Below, piece after piece: positions 27,807-34,853 of a stretch of DNA of 64,000 bases. The notes under the pieces were generated by a model, which saw only the letters and a list, made by a program, of their open reading frames with translations, searched no databases and was not told the DNA's origin. Numbering within the stretch: position 1 is the stretch's first letter; each line of letters starts with the position of its first letter. The translations under genes and the position numbers were made by a program. The stretch is taken from the NCBI GenBank assembly GCA_024235695.1, contig JACKLX010000015.1, positions 1 through 64,000 of the forward strand, written 5' to 3'. The DNA is from Accumulibacter sp. (lineage in GTDB: Bacteria; Pseudomonadota; Gammaproteobacteria; Burkholderiales; Rhodocyclaceae).

Positions 27807-30560
27807 TCAGGCCACCTGTTGGTCGACCGCGGTCTCGGCCTGGCTGGCGATCATCTGCCGCAGTTCCGGCAGACACGAGCCGCAGAAGGTACCGCATTTG
27901 CGCTTTTCCTGCAGCATTGCCAGCGTCGCACCGGCGCCGAGATCGGCGACGATCTGTGCTTCGCTGATGTCGGCGCAGTTGCAGACGACGCGGCTGCGCG
28001 GCGGCAGCTTGCCGGGTCGCCGGCCGATCGGTGCCACCGCCCAGCGGATCAGCGCCGGATCGAGTCCGGCGTCGCCGCCGTCGCCCTCGGCGGACATCAC
28101 CTCCCTGAGCCACGATTGCGCCTGCGTCTCGCCGGCGAGACGAACGCCGATCAATCGGCCATCCGGGGCAAGCGCACGCTTGCTGATCTGGCGACGGTGA
28201 TCGGCATAGACGATCGCCGCTTCGTTGTCCGCGAGGCCGAACAGCGCGTCGATCTCGCGCAAGCGGCTTGCCGGCAGTGCTTCGGCACGCGCTGCGCGAA
28301 AGACCACCAACGGCTGGCTACGACCGTACAGACCGACGCTGGCGAAGGCGAACTCGCGCAGCAGCGCGCGCGCCCTGTCGAGCAGGGTCAGCGCCGCCAG
28401 CTCGCCGGTGCCGGCCTGGCGCAGAATGACCAGTTGCCACGGCAATTCGGCCTGGTCGACGGCGACCGCGGCATGCTTCAGTTCGGGTTGTTGCGAGAAG
28501 GGATCGCAGGCGGCGATCGTCAGTGCGTTGACGCCGGCGCTGTTCATGAACTGGCTGCCCCAGTGCATCGGCAGCCAGGCGCCGCCGCGCAGCAGGTTGG
28601 CGTCGGGCTTGACGTGCACATGCACCTCGCCGCGCGGGTTGCTCACCCGCACCAGGTCGCCGGCGCTCAGGCCGCGTTGGCGCAGGTCGGCGGGGTGCAT
28701 CGACAGGAGCGGCTGATCGTCGAGATTGAACAGCCGGGCGACGGTGCCGGTGCGGCTCATGCCGTGCCACTGGTCGCGCAGGCGACCCGAGAGCAGGGCG
28801 ATCGGGCGGGCGGCGTCGGTGGCTTCGGCGGTCGGCCGGTGTTCGACCATGATGAAGCGCGCGCGACCGCTGGCCGTCGGGAAGACGCCATCGGTGTAGA
28901 GGCGCCGGCGACCGCTGTCGGCGCCTGCGGGCAGTGGCCACTGCTGCGGCCCGGTCGCGTCGAGCAGGGCGTAGCTGATGCCGGTGATGTCGAGGTCGCG
29001 CCCGCGCGTGCTTTCGCGATGCTCGTTGAAGATCTCCTCGGGGCTGCTGTAGGGAAACAGCTGCCCGGTCAGCGGCTGTTCGAGGCGGCTCCCCAGGCGG
29101 CGCGCGAAGTCGACGACGATCTGCCAGTCGGGCCTCGCCTCGCCCGGCCTGGCGACCGCCGGCGTGATGTGCGTGATGCAGCGCTCGGAGTTGGTGACCG
29201 TGCCTTCCTTTTCTCCCCAGGTCGTCGCCGGCAGCATCAGGTCGGCGTAAGCGGCGGTGTCGGTGTTGGCGTAGGCTTCCTGCAGCACGACGAAGTCGGC
29301 GGCGCGCAGCGCGGCGCGCACTGCGGTCTGGTCGGGCAGCGATTGCGCCGGGTTGGTGCAGGCGATCCAGACCGCCTTGATCTCGCCGCGCCCGAGTGCG
29401 GCAAACAGCTCGACGGCCGCCCTGCCGGGCTGCGCGGGTACCGAAGGCACGCCCCACAGGCGCGCGACTTCGGCGCGGTGCTCGGCGTTGGCGAGGTCGC
29501 GGTGCGCCGACAACAGATTGGCCAGGCCGCCGACTTCGCGGCCGCCCATGGCGTTTGGCTGACCGGTCAGCGAGAACGGGCCGGCGCCCGGGCGGCCGAT
29601 CTGGCCAGTCGCCAGATGCAGGTGGATCAGCGCGACGTTGTTGTGCGTGCCGTGCGACGACTGGTTGAGTCCCTGGCAGTACAGCGACAGCGCCGCCGAT
29701 GCCTTGCCGAACCAGCGCGCCGCCTGGACGATCTCGGCCTCGGCGAGCGCGCAGATGCCGGCAACCACCGCCGGCGGGTAGGCGACGAGCGCCGTTTCCA
29801 GCGCCGCAAAGCCCTCGGTGTGCGCCGCGATGTAATCGCGATCAACCAACCCCTCACTGAGCATCACATGCAGCAGGCCCATGTACAGCGCGATGTCGGT
29901 GCCTGGCCTGAGTGGCAGGTGGAGGTCGGCGATTGCAGCGGTCTCGGTCCGTCGCGGGTCGACGACGACGATCCGCAAGTCGGGATTGGCGGCGCGTGCA
30001 TCCTCGATCCGGCGGAAAACGATCGGATGCGCGACCGCCGGGTTGGCGCCGGCGATCAGCAGGCAGTCGGCCAGGCCGATGTCCTCGTAGCAGCACGGCG
30101 GCGCGTCGGCGCCGAGCGTCTGCTTGTAGCCGGCCACCGCCGATGACATGCACAGGCGCGAGTTGGTGTCGACGTTGTTGGTGCCGATCAGCCCCTTGGC
30201 GAGCTTGTTGAAGACGTAGTAGTCCTCGGTGAGCAATTGCCCGGAGATGTAGAAGGCGACGCTATCGGGACCGTGCGCGGCGATGATCGCGGCGAAACGC
30301 TCGGCGGCGTGGTCGAGCGCTTCGTCCCAGCCGACCCGCTGGCGCGGCAGCGCGCGCTGACGGCGCAGTTCGGGGTGCAGCAGCCGATAGTCGGGGCGTG
30401 TCGTCAGGTGCAGCGACGCACCCTTGGTGCACAGGCGGCCGGCGTTGGCCGGATGCTCGGGGTCGCCGCGCACGCCGACGATCTCGCCGTTCTCGGTTTC
30501 GATCAGCAGCCCGCAGCCGACGCCGCAGTAACAGCAGGTGGATTTGATTGACTTGTTCAT
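27807..30560 (-). CDS. nasA: Assimilatory nitrate reductase, molybdopterin catalytic subunit with BFD-like tail
   Basis: The product is 917 residues from ATG 30560 with GGGAGCC just upstream. It reduces nitrate to nitrite in the cytoplasm. The N-terminal [4Fe-4S] ligands are Cys9, 12, 16 and 44 (CYCGVGCG, RLCTKG). The molybdopterin-guanine-dinucleotide domains follow, with CQGLNQSSHGTHN and TNPAQSLPDQ. At the C-terminus a BFD-like [2Fe-2S] domain is fused (VVCNCADISEAQIV, KCGTFCGSCLPELRQMI), as in NasA/NasC types that take electrons from a flavoprotein. A sigma-54 promoter lies immediately upstream. No separate NasB-type reductase gene is near. Confidence 0.95.
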   Translation of the reverse strand: MNKSIKSTCCYCGVGCGLLIETENGEIVGVRGDPEHPANAGRLCTKGASLHLTTRPDYRLLHPELRRQRALPRQRVGWDEALDHAAERFAAIIAAHGPDSVAFYISGQLLTEDYYVFNKLAKGLIGTNNVDTNSRLCMSSAVAGYKQTLGADAPPCCYEDIGLADCLLIAGANPAVAHPIVFRRIEDARAANPDLRIVVVDPRRTETAAIADLHLPLRPGTDIALYMGLLHVMLSEGLVDRDYIAAHTEGFAALETALVAYPPAVVAGICALAEAEIVQAARWFGKASAALSLYCQGLNQSSHGTHNNVALIHLHLATGQIGRPGAGPFSLTGQPNAMGGREVGGLANLLSAHRDLANAEHRAEVARLWGVPSVPAQPGRAAVELFAALGRGEIKAVWIACTNPAQSLPDQTAVRAALRAADFVVLQEAYANTDTAAYADLMLPATTWGEKEGTVTNSERCITHITPAVARPGEARPDWQIVVDFARRLGSRLEQPLTGQLFPYSSPEEIFNEHRESTRGRDLDITGISYALLDATGPQQWPLPAGADSGRRRLYTDGVFPTASGRARFIMVEHRPTAEATDAARPIALLSGRLRDQWHGMSRTGTVARLFNLDDQPLLSMHPADLRQRGLSAGDLVRVSNPRGEVHVHVKPDANLLRGGAWLPMHWGSQFMNSAGVNALTIAACDPFSQQPELKHAAVAVDQAELPWQLVILRQAGTGELAALTLLDRARALLREFAFASVGLYGRSQPLVVFRAARAEALPASRLREIDALFGLADNEAAIVYADHRRQISKRALAPDGRLIGVRLAGETQAQSWLREVMSAEGDGGDAGLDPALIRWAVAPIGRRPGKLPPRSRVVCNCADISEAQIVADLGAGATLAMLQEKRKCGTFCGSCLPELRQMIASQAETAVDQQVA

Positions 30561-30585
30561 GGCTCCCTTGCTCCTGGTGTTGCAA

Positions 30586-30601
30586 AGCAACAGCCGTGCC
30601 A
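30586..30601 (-). promoter_or_regulatory. Sigma-54 promoter of nasA
   Basis: Read on the minus strand, TGGCACGGCTGTTGCT matches the sigma-54 consensus TGGCAC-N5-TTGC exactly. The transcription start would be near 30576, only about 16 bases before the ATG at 30560 and just upstream of the ribosome-binding site. The same element, with near-identical flanks, occurs again at 31698-31713. Confidence 0.85.
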
Positions 30602-30739
30602 TGAAAACAAGGCAGGGACCTGGCGGGCGGCGCACGGGTGCCGACGGCGATGGCGCCTTGTCCTGGTGCGTCGGCGTGCCTGGGCGCCTCAATGCGGGGC
30701 GGCGCGTCACGACGACCGGGCATCGCGGTGAAGGGCAGC

Positions 30740-30764
30740 GGTCATCGGCGCGGCGCCGATGACC
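30740..30764. repeat. Perfect 11-bp inverted repeat between nasA and the DUF4136 gene
   Basis: GGTCATCGGCG and CGCCGATGACC are separated by CGG. No T-run follows on either strand, so it is not a typical terminator. It lies about 140 bp upstream of the nasA sigma-54 promoter and 79 bp upstream of the DUF4136 start, so an operator or enhancer role for either gene is possible. Confidence 0.55.
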
Positions 30765-30842
30765 AGTCGACCCAGTCGATTCCGGAGTGAGCTCGCTTGG
30801 GTTATTCTTCTTCCCCAATTCACTCAACCCGGGACTCTCGCC

Positions 30843-31490
30843 ATGACCATGACTTCGAAGCTGTTCCGCCGTGTCGTGCTGGTCGTGCTATCCACCTTCC
30901 TTCTGGCCGCCTGCGCGACCACTTCGGTGGTTTCGGAATGGCGCGATCCGGGCTATCGTGGCGCGGCGCTCAAGAAGATCATGATCTTTATCGCGGCCGG
31001 GGACGATGCGACCCGCCGCATGGTCGAGGATCGCCTGGTGTCGTCGTTTCCGAAGGGAACCCAGGGGGTGCCCAGCTACACCCTGTTCCCGGATGCGAAG
31101 GACATCAACGAGCAGAACGCGAAGGAAATCGGCGCGCGCCTCAAGCAGGAAGGATTCGACGGCGCCCTGACGGCGCGCCTGTTGTCGGTGGACAAGGACA
31201 AGGTCTACGTGCCACCGCAGAGCTATCTGGCGCCGGCCGCGGTCGGCCCCTATGGCTCGTTCTATCGCTATGGCGGCTATGCCTTCAGCGCGGTCTACAC
31301 GATGCCGGCTTACAGCTATCAGCAGACGAAATATCTGATCGAAACCATCGTCTACGAAATTCCGGCCGGGCAGATGTTGTGGACGATGACCACTGAAACG
31401 GTGGATCCGGATTCCCGCCAGCAACTCGTCGACGAGGTCACGCGAATGATCGACGGCGAGTTGGCCAAGCAGGGCTTGATCGCCGGCTGA
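30843..31490 (+). CDS. DUF4136-type lipoprotein
   Basis: The product is 215 residues from ATG 30843. A lipoprotein signal peptide is clear (FRRVVLVVLSTFLLAACATT, lipobox LAAC). The mature part begins SVVSEWRDPGYRGAALKKIM, includes RRMVEDRLVSSFP and EIGARLKQEGFDGALTARLL, and ends with MLWTMTTETVDPDSRQQLVDE. This fits small envelope lipoproteins of the DUF4136 kind, whose role is unknown. It diverges from nasA and sits between the two copies of the nasA promoter region. Confidence 0.75.
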   Translation: MTMTSKLFRRVVLVVLSTFLLAACATTSVVSEWRDPGYRGAALKKIMIFIAAGDDATRRMVEDRLVSSFPKGTQGVPSYTLFPDAKDINEQNAKEIGARLKQEGFDGALTARLLSVDKDKVYVPPQSYLAPAAVGPYGSFYRYGGYAFSAVYTMPAYSYQQTKYLIETIVYEIPAGQMLWTMTTETVDPDSRQQLVDEVTRMIDGELAKQGLIAG

Positions 31491-31618
31491 GTGCTTGCCG
31501 GCGGTCTGCGCTGGTAGCCGGCGGCAGCCTGGCGCTGCAGTCCCTGGCAGTGGCGATGCCATGGTCAGGCGTTTCGTCTCGGCTGGCGTTCTGGCGCCAG
31601 CGCCCGCCGATGTCGGGT

Positions 31619-31750
31619 TGTTCTCGGATTCGCGCAGCAAGCCGCAGCCGACGCCATGGCAACGCCAGGTGGCATTGCCTTGCTCCTGTCGGTGCGAGGC
31701 AACAGCCGTGCCACGGCAAGAAAGATCAGGAATCTGGCGAGCGAAAGTGC
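31619..31750 (-). pseudogene. Decayed duplicate of the nasA promoter and 5' coding region
   Basis: On the plus strand this stretch aligns with 30489-30636, which spans the nasA start and promoter. Shared blocks include GTTCTCGG-x-TTCG, CCGCAGCCGACGCC, TTGCTCCTG and GCAACAGCCGTGCCA. Read on the minus strand in one frame it encodes GVGCGLLRESEN against GVGCGLLIETEN of intact nasA, but the first codons are lost in a gap of about 15-20 bases and two of the iron-sulphur cysteines are changed. The frame then continues into unrelated sequence. It is therefore a remnant of a second nasA start, 1.13 kb upstream of the real one. Confidence 0.75.
31698..31713 (-). promoter_or_regulatory. Second sigma-54 promoter sequence in the nasA remnant
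   Basis: The minus-strand sequence TGGCACGGCTGTTGCC keeps the full -24/-12 spacing. Any transcript would run antisense through the DUF4136 gene (31490-30843) toward nasA. It may be a fossil or may give an upstream nasA transcript. Confidence 0.6.
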
Positions 31751-31897
31751 GGTGTTCGCCGCGCCCGATTTCACCGGGGTTTGAAAATTTACCGCTAAGG
31801 GGCTAGGGTTATAGGGCCTGCTAGCCCGCAAATCATCGCGATCCACACGGTGGGCGGGTTATCGGGCGATCTTTCAATCGGCAAACAGGAGGACAGC

Positions 31898-32326
31898 ATG
31901 GGAATGCTCGACAAGCTGTTCGGTGGCAGCAAGGACTACCCACCGCTCCCGGAAGACAACGAGGCACAAGCCCGGCTCAACGAGGTGAAAGGCCCGCTCG
32001 AGGAGTTGGCACAGCGCGTTTCCGACCCGCTGGAAGTGGTGCCCGCGGAACGCCAGGCGTTCGTCTTCGTCGGCAAGCCACCCAAGCGTTTTGGTATCGC
32101 ATGGATCCACGACGGCAAGGTGAGTGGCCTCAAGGAGCTGACGGACGAACACAAGCTGTCGCCAGGTGCCGTTGGCGAAATGGTCACGAAACTCGGTCAC
32201 GCCTATGAGCACGCGAGTCAGAGCCCACGTTTTTCGACCGAAGTGGGCGGCAAGAAAGTGGTCGTAATCCCGTCCAAAGGCCTGGAGCAGGAAGTTCAGC
32301 AGATCATCGAACACGCGACCCATTGA
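31898..32326 (+). CDS. Conserved hypothetical protein
   Basis: The product is 142 residues from ATG 31898, chosen for its AGGAGG site 6 bases upstream. It begins MGMLDKLFGGSKDYPPLPED and has helix-forming segments (ARLNEVKGPLEELAQRVSD, VGEMVTKLGHAYEHA). There is no signal peptide or membrane segment. I recognise no domain. The acidic LPxD N-terminus and the compact alpha/beta look suggest a small soluble protein. The gene ends just before a 110-bp direct repeat that bounds the next module. Confidence 0.6.
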   Translation: MGMLDKLFGGSKDYPPLPEDNEAQARLNEVKGPLEELAQRVSDPLEVVPAERQAFVFVGKPPKRFGIAWIHDGKVSGLKELTDEHKLSPGAVGEMVTKLGHAYEHASQSPRFSTEVGGKKVVVIPSKGLEQEVQQIIEHATH

Positions 32327-32338
32327 GTGTCGATCGGG

Positions 32339-32446
32339 GGAGCCGTAGCTGATCGGGTTGCCAGCCGCTGAGAGTAGTCGGAAGGGGTCAGCAAGGTGGG
32401 CCCGCATGGCTCGGGTCCGCGTGTTCGGCAGATGTCTGGCCGAACC
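32339..32446. repeat. Left copy of a ~110-bp direct repeat
   Basis: This copy aligns with 38431-38540 at roughly 75-80% by eye. The best-matched blocks are CGGGTTGC, AGCCGCTGA, GCAAGGTGG (CCAAGGTGG in the other copy), CGCATGGCTC, GGTCCG and TGTTCGGCAGATGT. Both copies have the same orientation and enclose the wHTH-nucleotidyltransferase, HEPN, SbcD-like and SbcC-like genes. No transposase is present. Confidence 0.75.
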
Positions 32447-32521
32447 GTTCATGCCCGACTCCTTCGACTTCTTTGACCAGCATCATCAGCTCGTTGAACT
32501 TCGGACCTGAAACCGCCCATA

Positions 32522-33172
32522 GTGTCGCTTGATTGGCTACCATCGTTGCCGCAGGCGCTACAGCATGCTCGCTTCTCTGTTATTCGGATCGTACCGTCGG
32601 CGCGTCTGGGTTTGCTCCTCCTCCACCCGCAAGAAAGCTTCCATGTCCGGGAAATTGCGCGGCAGACCGAAACCAACGCGGGCACCCTGCACAAGGAACG
32701 TACGCGATTGGCGCAGGCCGGGCTGTTGCAGCGGAAGCGAGTCGGCAACCGGTTGCGCTACGGTGCCGACCGGCAGTGCCCGGTCTTTGAAGAAATGGCG
32801 AGCATCCTGCGGAAAACATCGGGTCTGGCGGACGTGTTGCTGGACGCGATGTCGCCCCTGGCCAGGCGAATCAAGGTCGCATTGATATTCGGCTCGATCG
32901 CCCGGGGGGAGGGGCGAACGGGTAGTGATGTGGATATTCTGCTGGTTGGCGAAATCGGCTTTGCCGAAGCTGTCAAGGCGTTGCACGCAACACAGGAAAA
33001 AATCGGCCGCGAAATAAATCCGCTGGTGATGTCGCCGGAGGAATTGCGGCGCAAGATTCTGGGAGGGGATGGTTTCCTGCGCGACGTGCTCGCCAAGGAC
33101 AAGCTCTTCCTGGTGGGGGACGAGAATGAGCTTGGAAAGCTTGCCGGCGATCAAGCGGCTGGTCAGGCATGA
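32522..33172 (+). CDS. Winged-helix / nucleotidyltransferase fusion (antitoxin-type), probably frameshifted near its start
   Basis: The open frame (GTG 32522) gives 216 residues. A winged-helix domain (LLLLHPQESFHVREIARQTE, TLHKERTRLAQAGLLQRKR) precedes a nucleotidyltransferase motif (LIFGSIARGEGRTGSDVDIL). The usual beginning of this family lies in another frame: ATG 32565 reads MLASLLFGSYRRRV and joins LGLLLLHPQE if one C is restored at about 32606 (GTCTGGGT for GTCCTGGGT). The gene as it stands would start with about 28 foreign residues (MSLDWLPSLPQALQHARFS...). It overlaps the HEPN gene by 47 bp. Proteins of this kind act as AMP-transferase antitoxins and probably autoregulate. Confidence 0.75.
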   Translation: MSLDWLPSLPQALQHARFSVIRIVPSARLGLLLLHPQESFHVREIARQTETNAGTLHKERTRLAQAGLLQRKRVGNRLRYGADRQCPVFEEMASILRKTSGLADVLLDAMSPLARRIKVALIFGSIARGEGRTGSDVDILLVGEIGFAEAVKALHATQEKIGREINPLVMSPEELRRKILGGDGFLRDVLAKDKLFLVGDENELGKLAGDQAAGQA

Positions 33173-33551
33173 AGCCACGCCAGGTGGCATCGTGAAGCTG
33201 CGGGCCGCGGCGGATCGCCATCCCGTCTACGCCAGGGCGACCAGCATTTCCGTCGAAAACCGCTTCGATGAGGCGTACAAGGCGATCATGCAATGCGCAA
33301 TGGCCGCCCTTTGGGCGAAGGGCCATCGCCCAGCCACCAGCGAACCGGGTCACCACCAGCTCGTCATCCGGATCCTGTCGAAGACGCTTGCTGTCGACGG
33401 CGACGTGGTCATTGTTCTGGACGCCCGCCGGAAGCAGCGCAAGCTCAATGGCTGCTCGGGCGACACCGCCAGCGACGCAACGCTGGCCGAGTGCAAGGTG
33501 CAAGCGGAATCGCTGATTCGGCGTGGCCGTGAAATGGGGCTGGGCACATGA
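33126..33551 (+). CDS. HEPN-like partner protein of the nucleotidyltransferase
   Basis: The product is 141 residues from ATG 33126, starting inside the 3' end of the nucleotidyltransferase gene. It is all-helical in appearance, with ISVENRFDEAYKAIMQCAMA, ALWAKGHRPATSEPGHHQLV and a basic RRKQRKLNGC segment. The layout matches the pair at 58.4-59.4 kb, where the partner has ENRYTVFQVLDKTV and CHQKRN at the same positions. HEPN partners are usually ribonuclease toxins; here the assignment rests on architecture and helix pattern rather than on a clear Rx4-6H motif. The metallophosphoesterase gene follows after 36 bp. Confidence 0.65.
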   Translation: MSLESLPAIKRLVRHEATPGGIVKLRAAADRHPVYARATSISVENRFDEAYKAIMQCAMAALWAKGHRPATSEPGHHQLVIRILSKTLAVDGDVVIVLDARRKQRKLNGCSGDTASDATLAECKVQAESLIRRGREMGLGT

Positions 33552-33587
33552 ACATGGCGGATGTTCAGCAAACTGACGGGAGCAGCC

Positions 33588-34853
33588 ATGCGCTTCATCC
33601 ACTGCGCTGACATCCACCTCGACAGCCCGCTGCGCGGCCTCGAATTCTACGACGGCGCTCCCGCCGAAGAGATGCGCCACGCCACACGCCGTGCCTTCGC
33701 CAACGTTGTCGACCTCGCCATCGACCGCGCGGCCGATTTCGTACTGATCGCCGGCGACATCTTCGATGGCGACTGGCCGGACTTCAACACCGGCTTGTAT
33801 TTTGCCTCGCAATTGCGCCGCCTTGCCGACGCGGATATCCGCGTCTTCCTGATCCATGGCAACCACGACGCGGTCAGCAAATTGACCAGGTCGGTGCCGC
33901 TGCCGAGGAACGTCTTCAGCTTTCCGGCGAATCGGCCGGCCACTGAAGTCATCGAGTCTCTGGGTGTGGCGATCCACGGGCAAAGTTTTGCGTCGGAGGC
34001 CGTGACGAGCGATCTTTCTGCCGCCTATGCCGCACCGCACACTGGTCTGCTGAATATCGGCATTCTGCACACGGCATTGTCCGGCCGGGAAGGACACCAA
34101 CCCTATGCGCCGACGACGGCCGACCGATTGACCGACAAGGGCTACGACTACTGGGCGCTGGGGCATGTTCACTGCCGTGAAATCGTCCGTGCATCGCCAT
34201 GGATCGTTTTCCCCGGCAACACGCAGGGACGCCACGCCCGTGAGACCGGAGCCAAGGGCTGCATGGTCGTCGAAGCCGAGCCCGGCGTCGGTATCCACGC
34301 CGCCGAGTTCGTTCCGACCGACGTCGCTCGCTGGCATCAGATCGGCATCGACATCGCCGGCTTGTCGTCCGACGACGATCTCCACGCCGCTGTGCAGGCC
34401 GAGGTGCGTGCGGCGCAAGTCGCTGCAGAAGACCGCATCCTGGCCCTGCGCCTGACTCTGTCGGGACGTGGGACTCTGCATCACACCATCGTGTCGAATC
34501 GAGAGGCCATCCGGGCGCAGCTTGCTGCGTCGATTGGCGAAGCCTCGGCCGGCATGGCCTGGCTCGAAAAAGTCCGGATCGAGGTTACGGCGCCGCTCGA
34601 CCTGGCACGACTGGCAGAACGTGACGATCCGATCGGCCTGTTGATCCGCTCGCTCGAATCCTTGCAGGCCGATCCGGGCAGGCTGAAGGCGCTCGCCGAG
34701 TCGGTACTCTGCGATCTCGGGCAAAAACTACCGGCCGAATTACGCGGGTCCGACAGCGCCTGGGCCCTGGATTCCCCCGAAGCCCTTGCCGACGCACTGG
34801 CCAACGCCCGGGAACGACTGCTGGCGGCAATCGCCGCCGACGACACCACATGA
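33588..34853 (+). CDS. SbcD/YhaO-like DNA repair exonuclease (metallophosphoesterase)
   Basis: The product is 421 residues from ATG 33588, preceded by GGGAG. The calcineurin-like metal motifs are complete: CADIHLDSPL, IAGDIFDGDW, LIHGNHDA, HTALSG and ALGHVHCREIV. The C-terminal 200 residues are a DNA-binding or capping region. It overlaps the large ATPase gene by 4 bp (ATGA). SbcD/Mre11-like nucleases act with SbcC/Rad50-like ATPases on DNA ends. The branch looks closest to YhaO, which pairs with YhaN. It follows the wHTH-nucleotidyltransferase/HEPN genes by 36 bp on the same strand. Confidence 0.88.
   Translation: MRFIHCADIHLDSPLRGLEFYDGAPAEEMRHATRRAFANVVDLAIDRAADFVLIAGDIFDGDWPDFNTGLYFASQLRRLADADIRVFLIHGNHDAVSKLTRSVPLPRNVFSFPANRPATEVIESLGVAIHGQSFASEAVTSDLSAAYAAPHTGLLNIGILHTALSGREGHQPYAPTTADRLTDKGYDYWALGHVHCREIVRASPWIVFPGNTQGRHARETGAKGCMVVEAEPGVGIHAAEFVPTDVARWHQIGIDIAGLSSDDDLHAAVQAEVRAAQVAAEDRILALRLTLSGRGTLHHTIVSNREAIRAQLAASIGEASAGMAWLEKVRIEVTAPLDLARLAERDDPIGLLIRSLESLQADPGRLKALAESVLCDLGQKLPAELRGSDSAWALDSPEALADALANARERLLAAIAADDTT

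Noticed and set aside
30740-30764. Hairpin upstream of nasA as an intrinsic terminator
   Set aside because: No T-run follows on either strand and both neighbouring genes start, rather than end, at this spacer.
32604-32614. Programmed -1 frameshifting at GGGTTTG in the wHTH-NTase gene
   Set aside because: The heptamer is in the downstream reading frame, not the upstream one, so it cannot give the shift needed. A plain deletion explains the data better.
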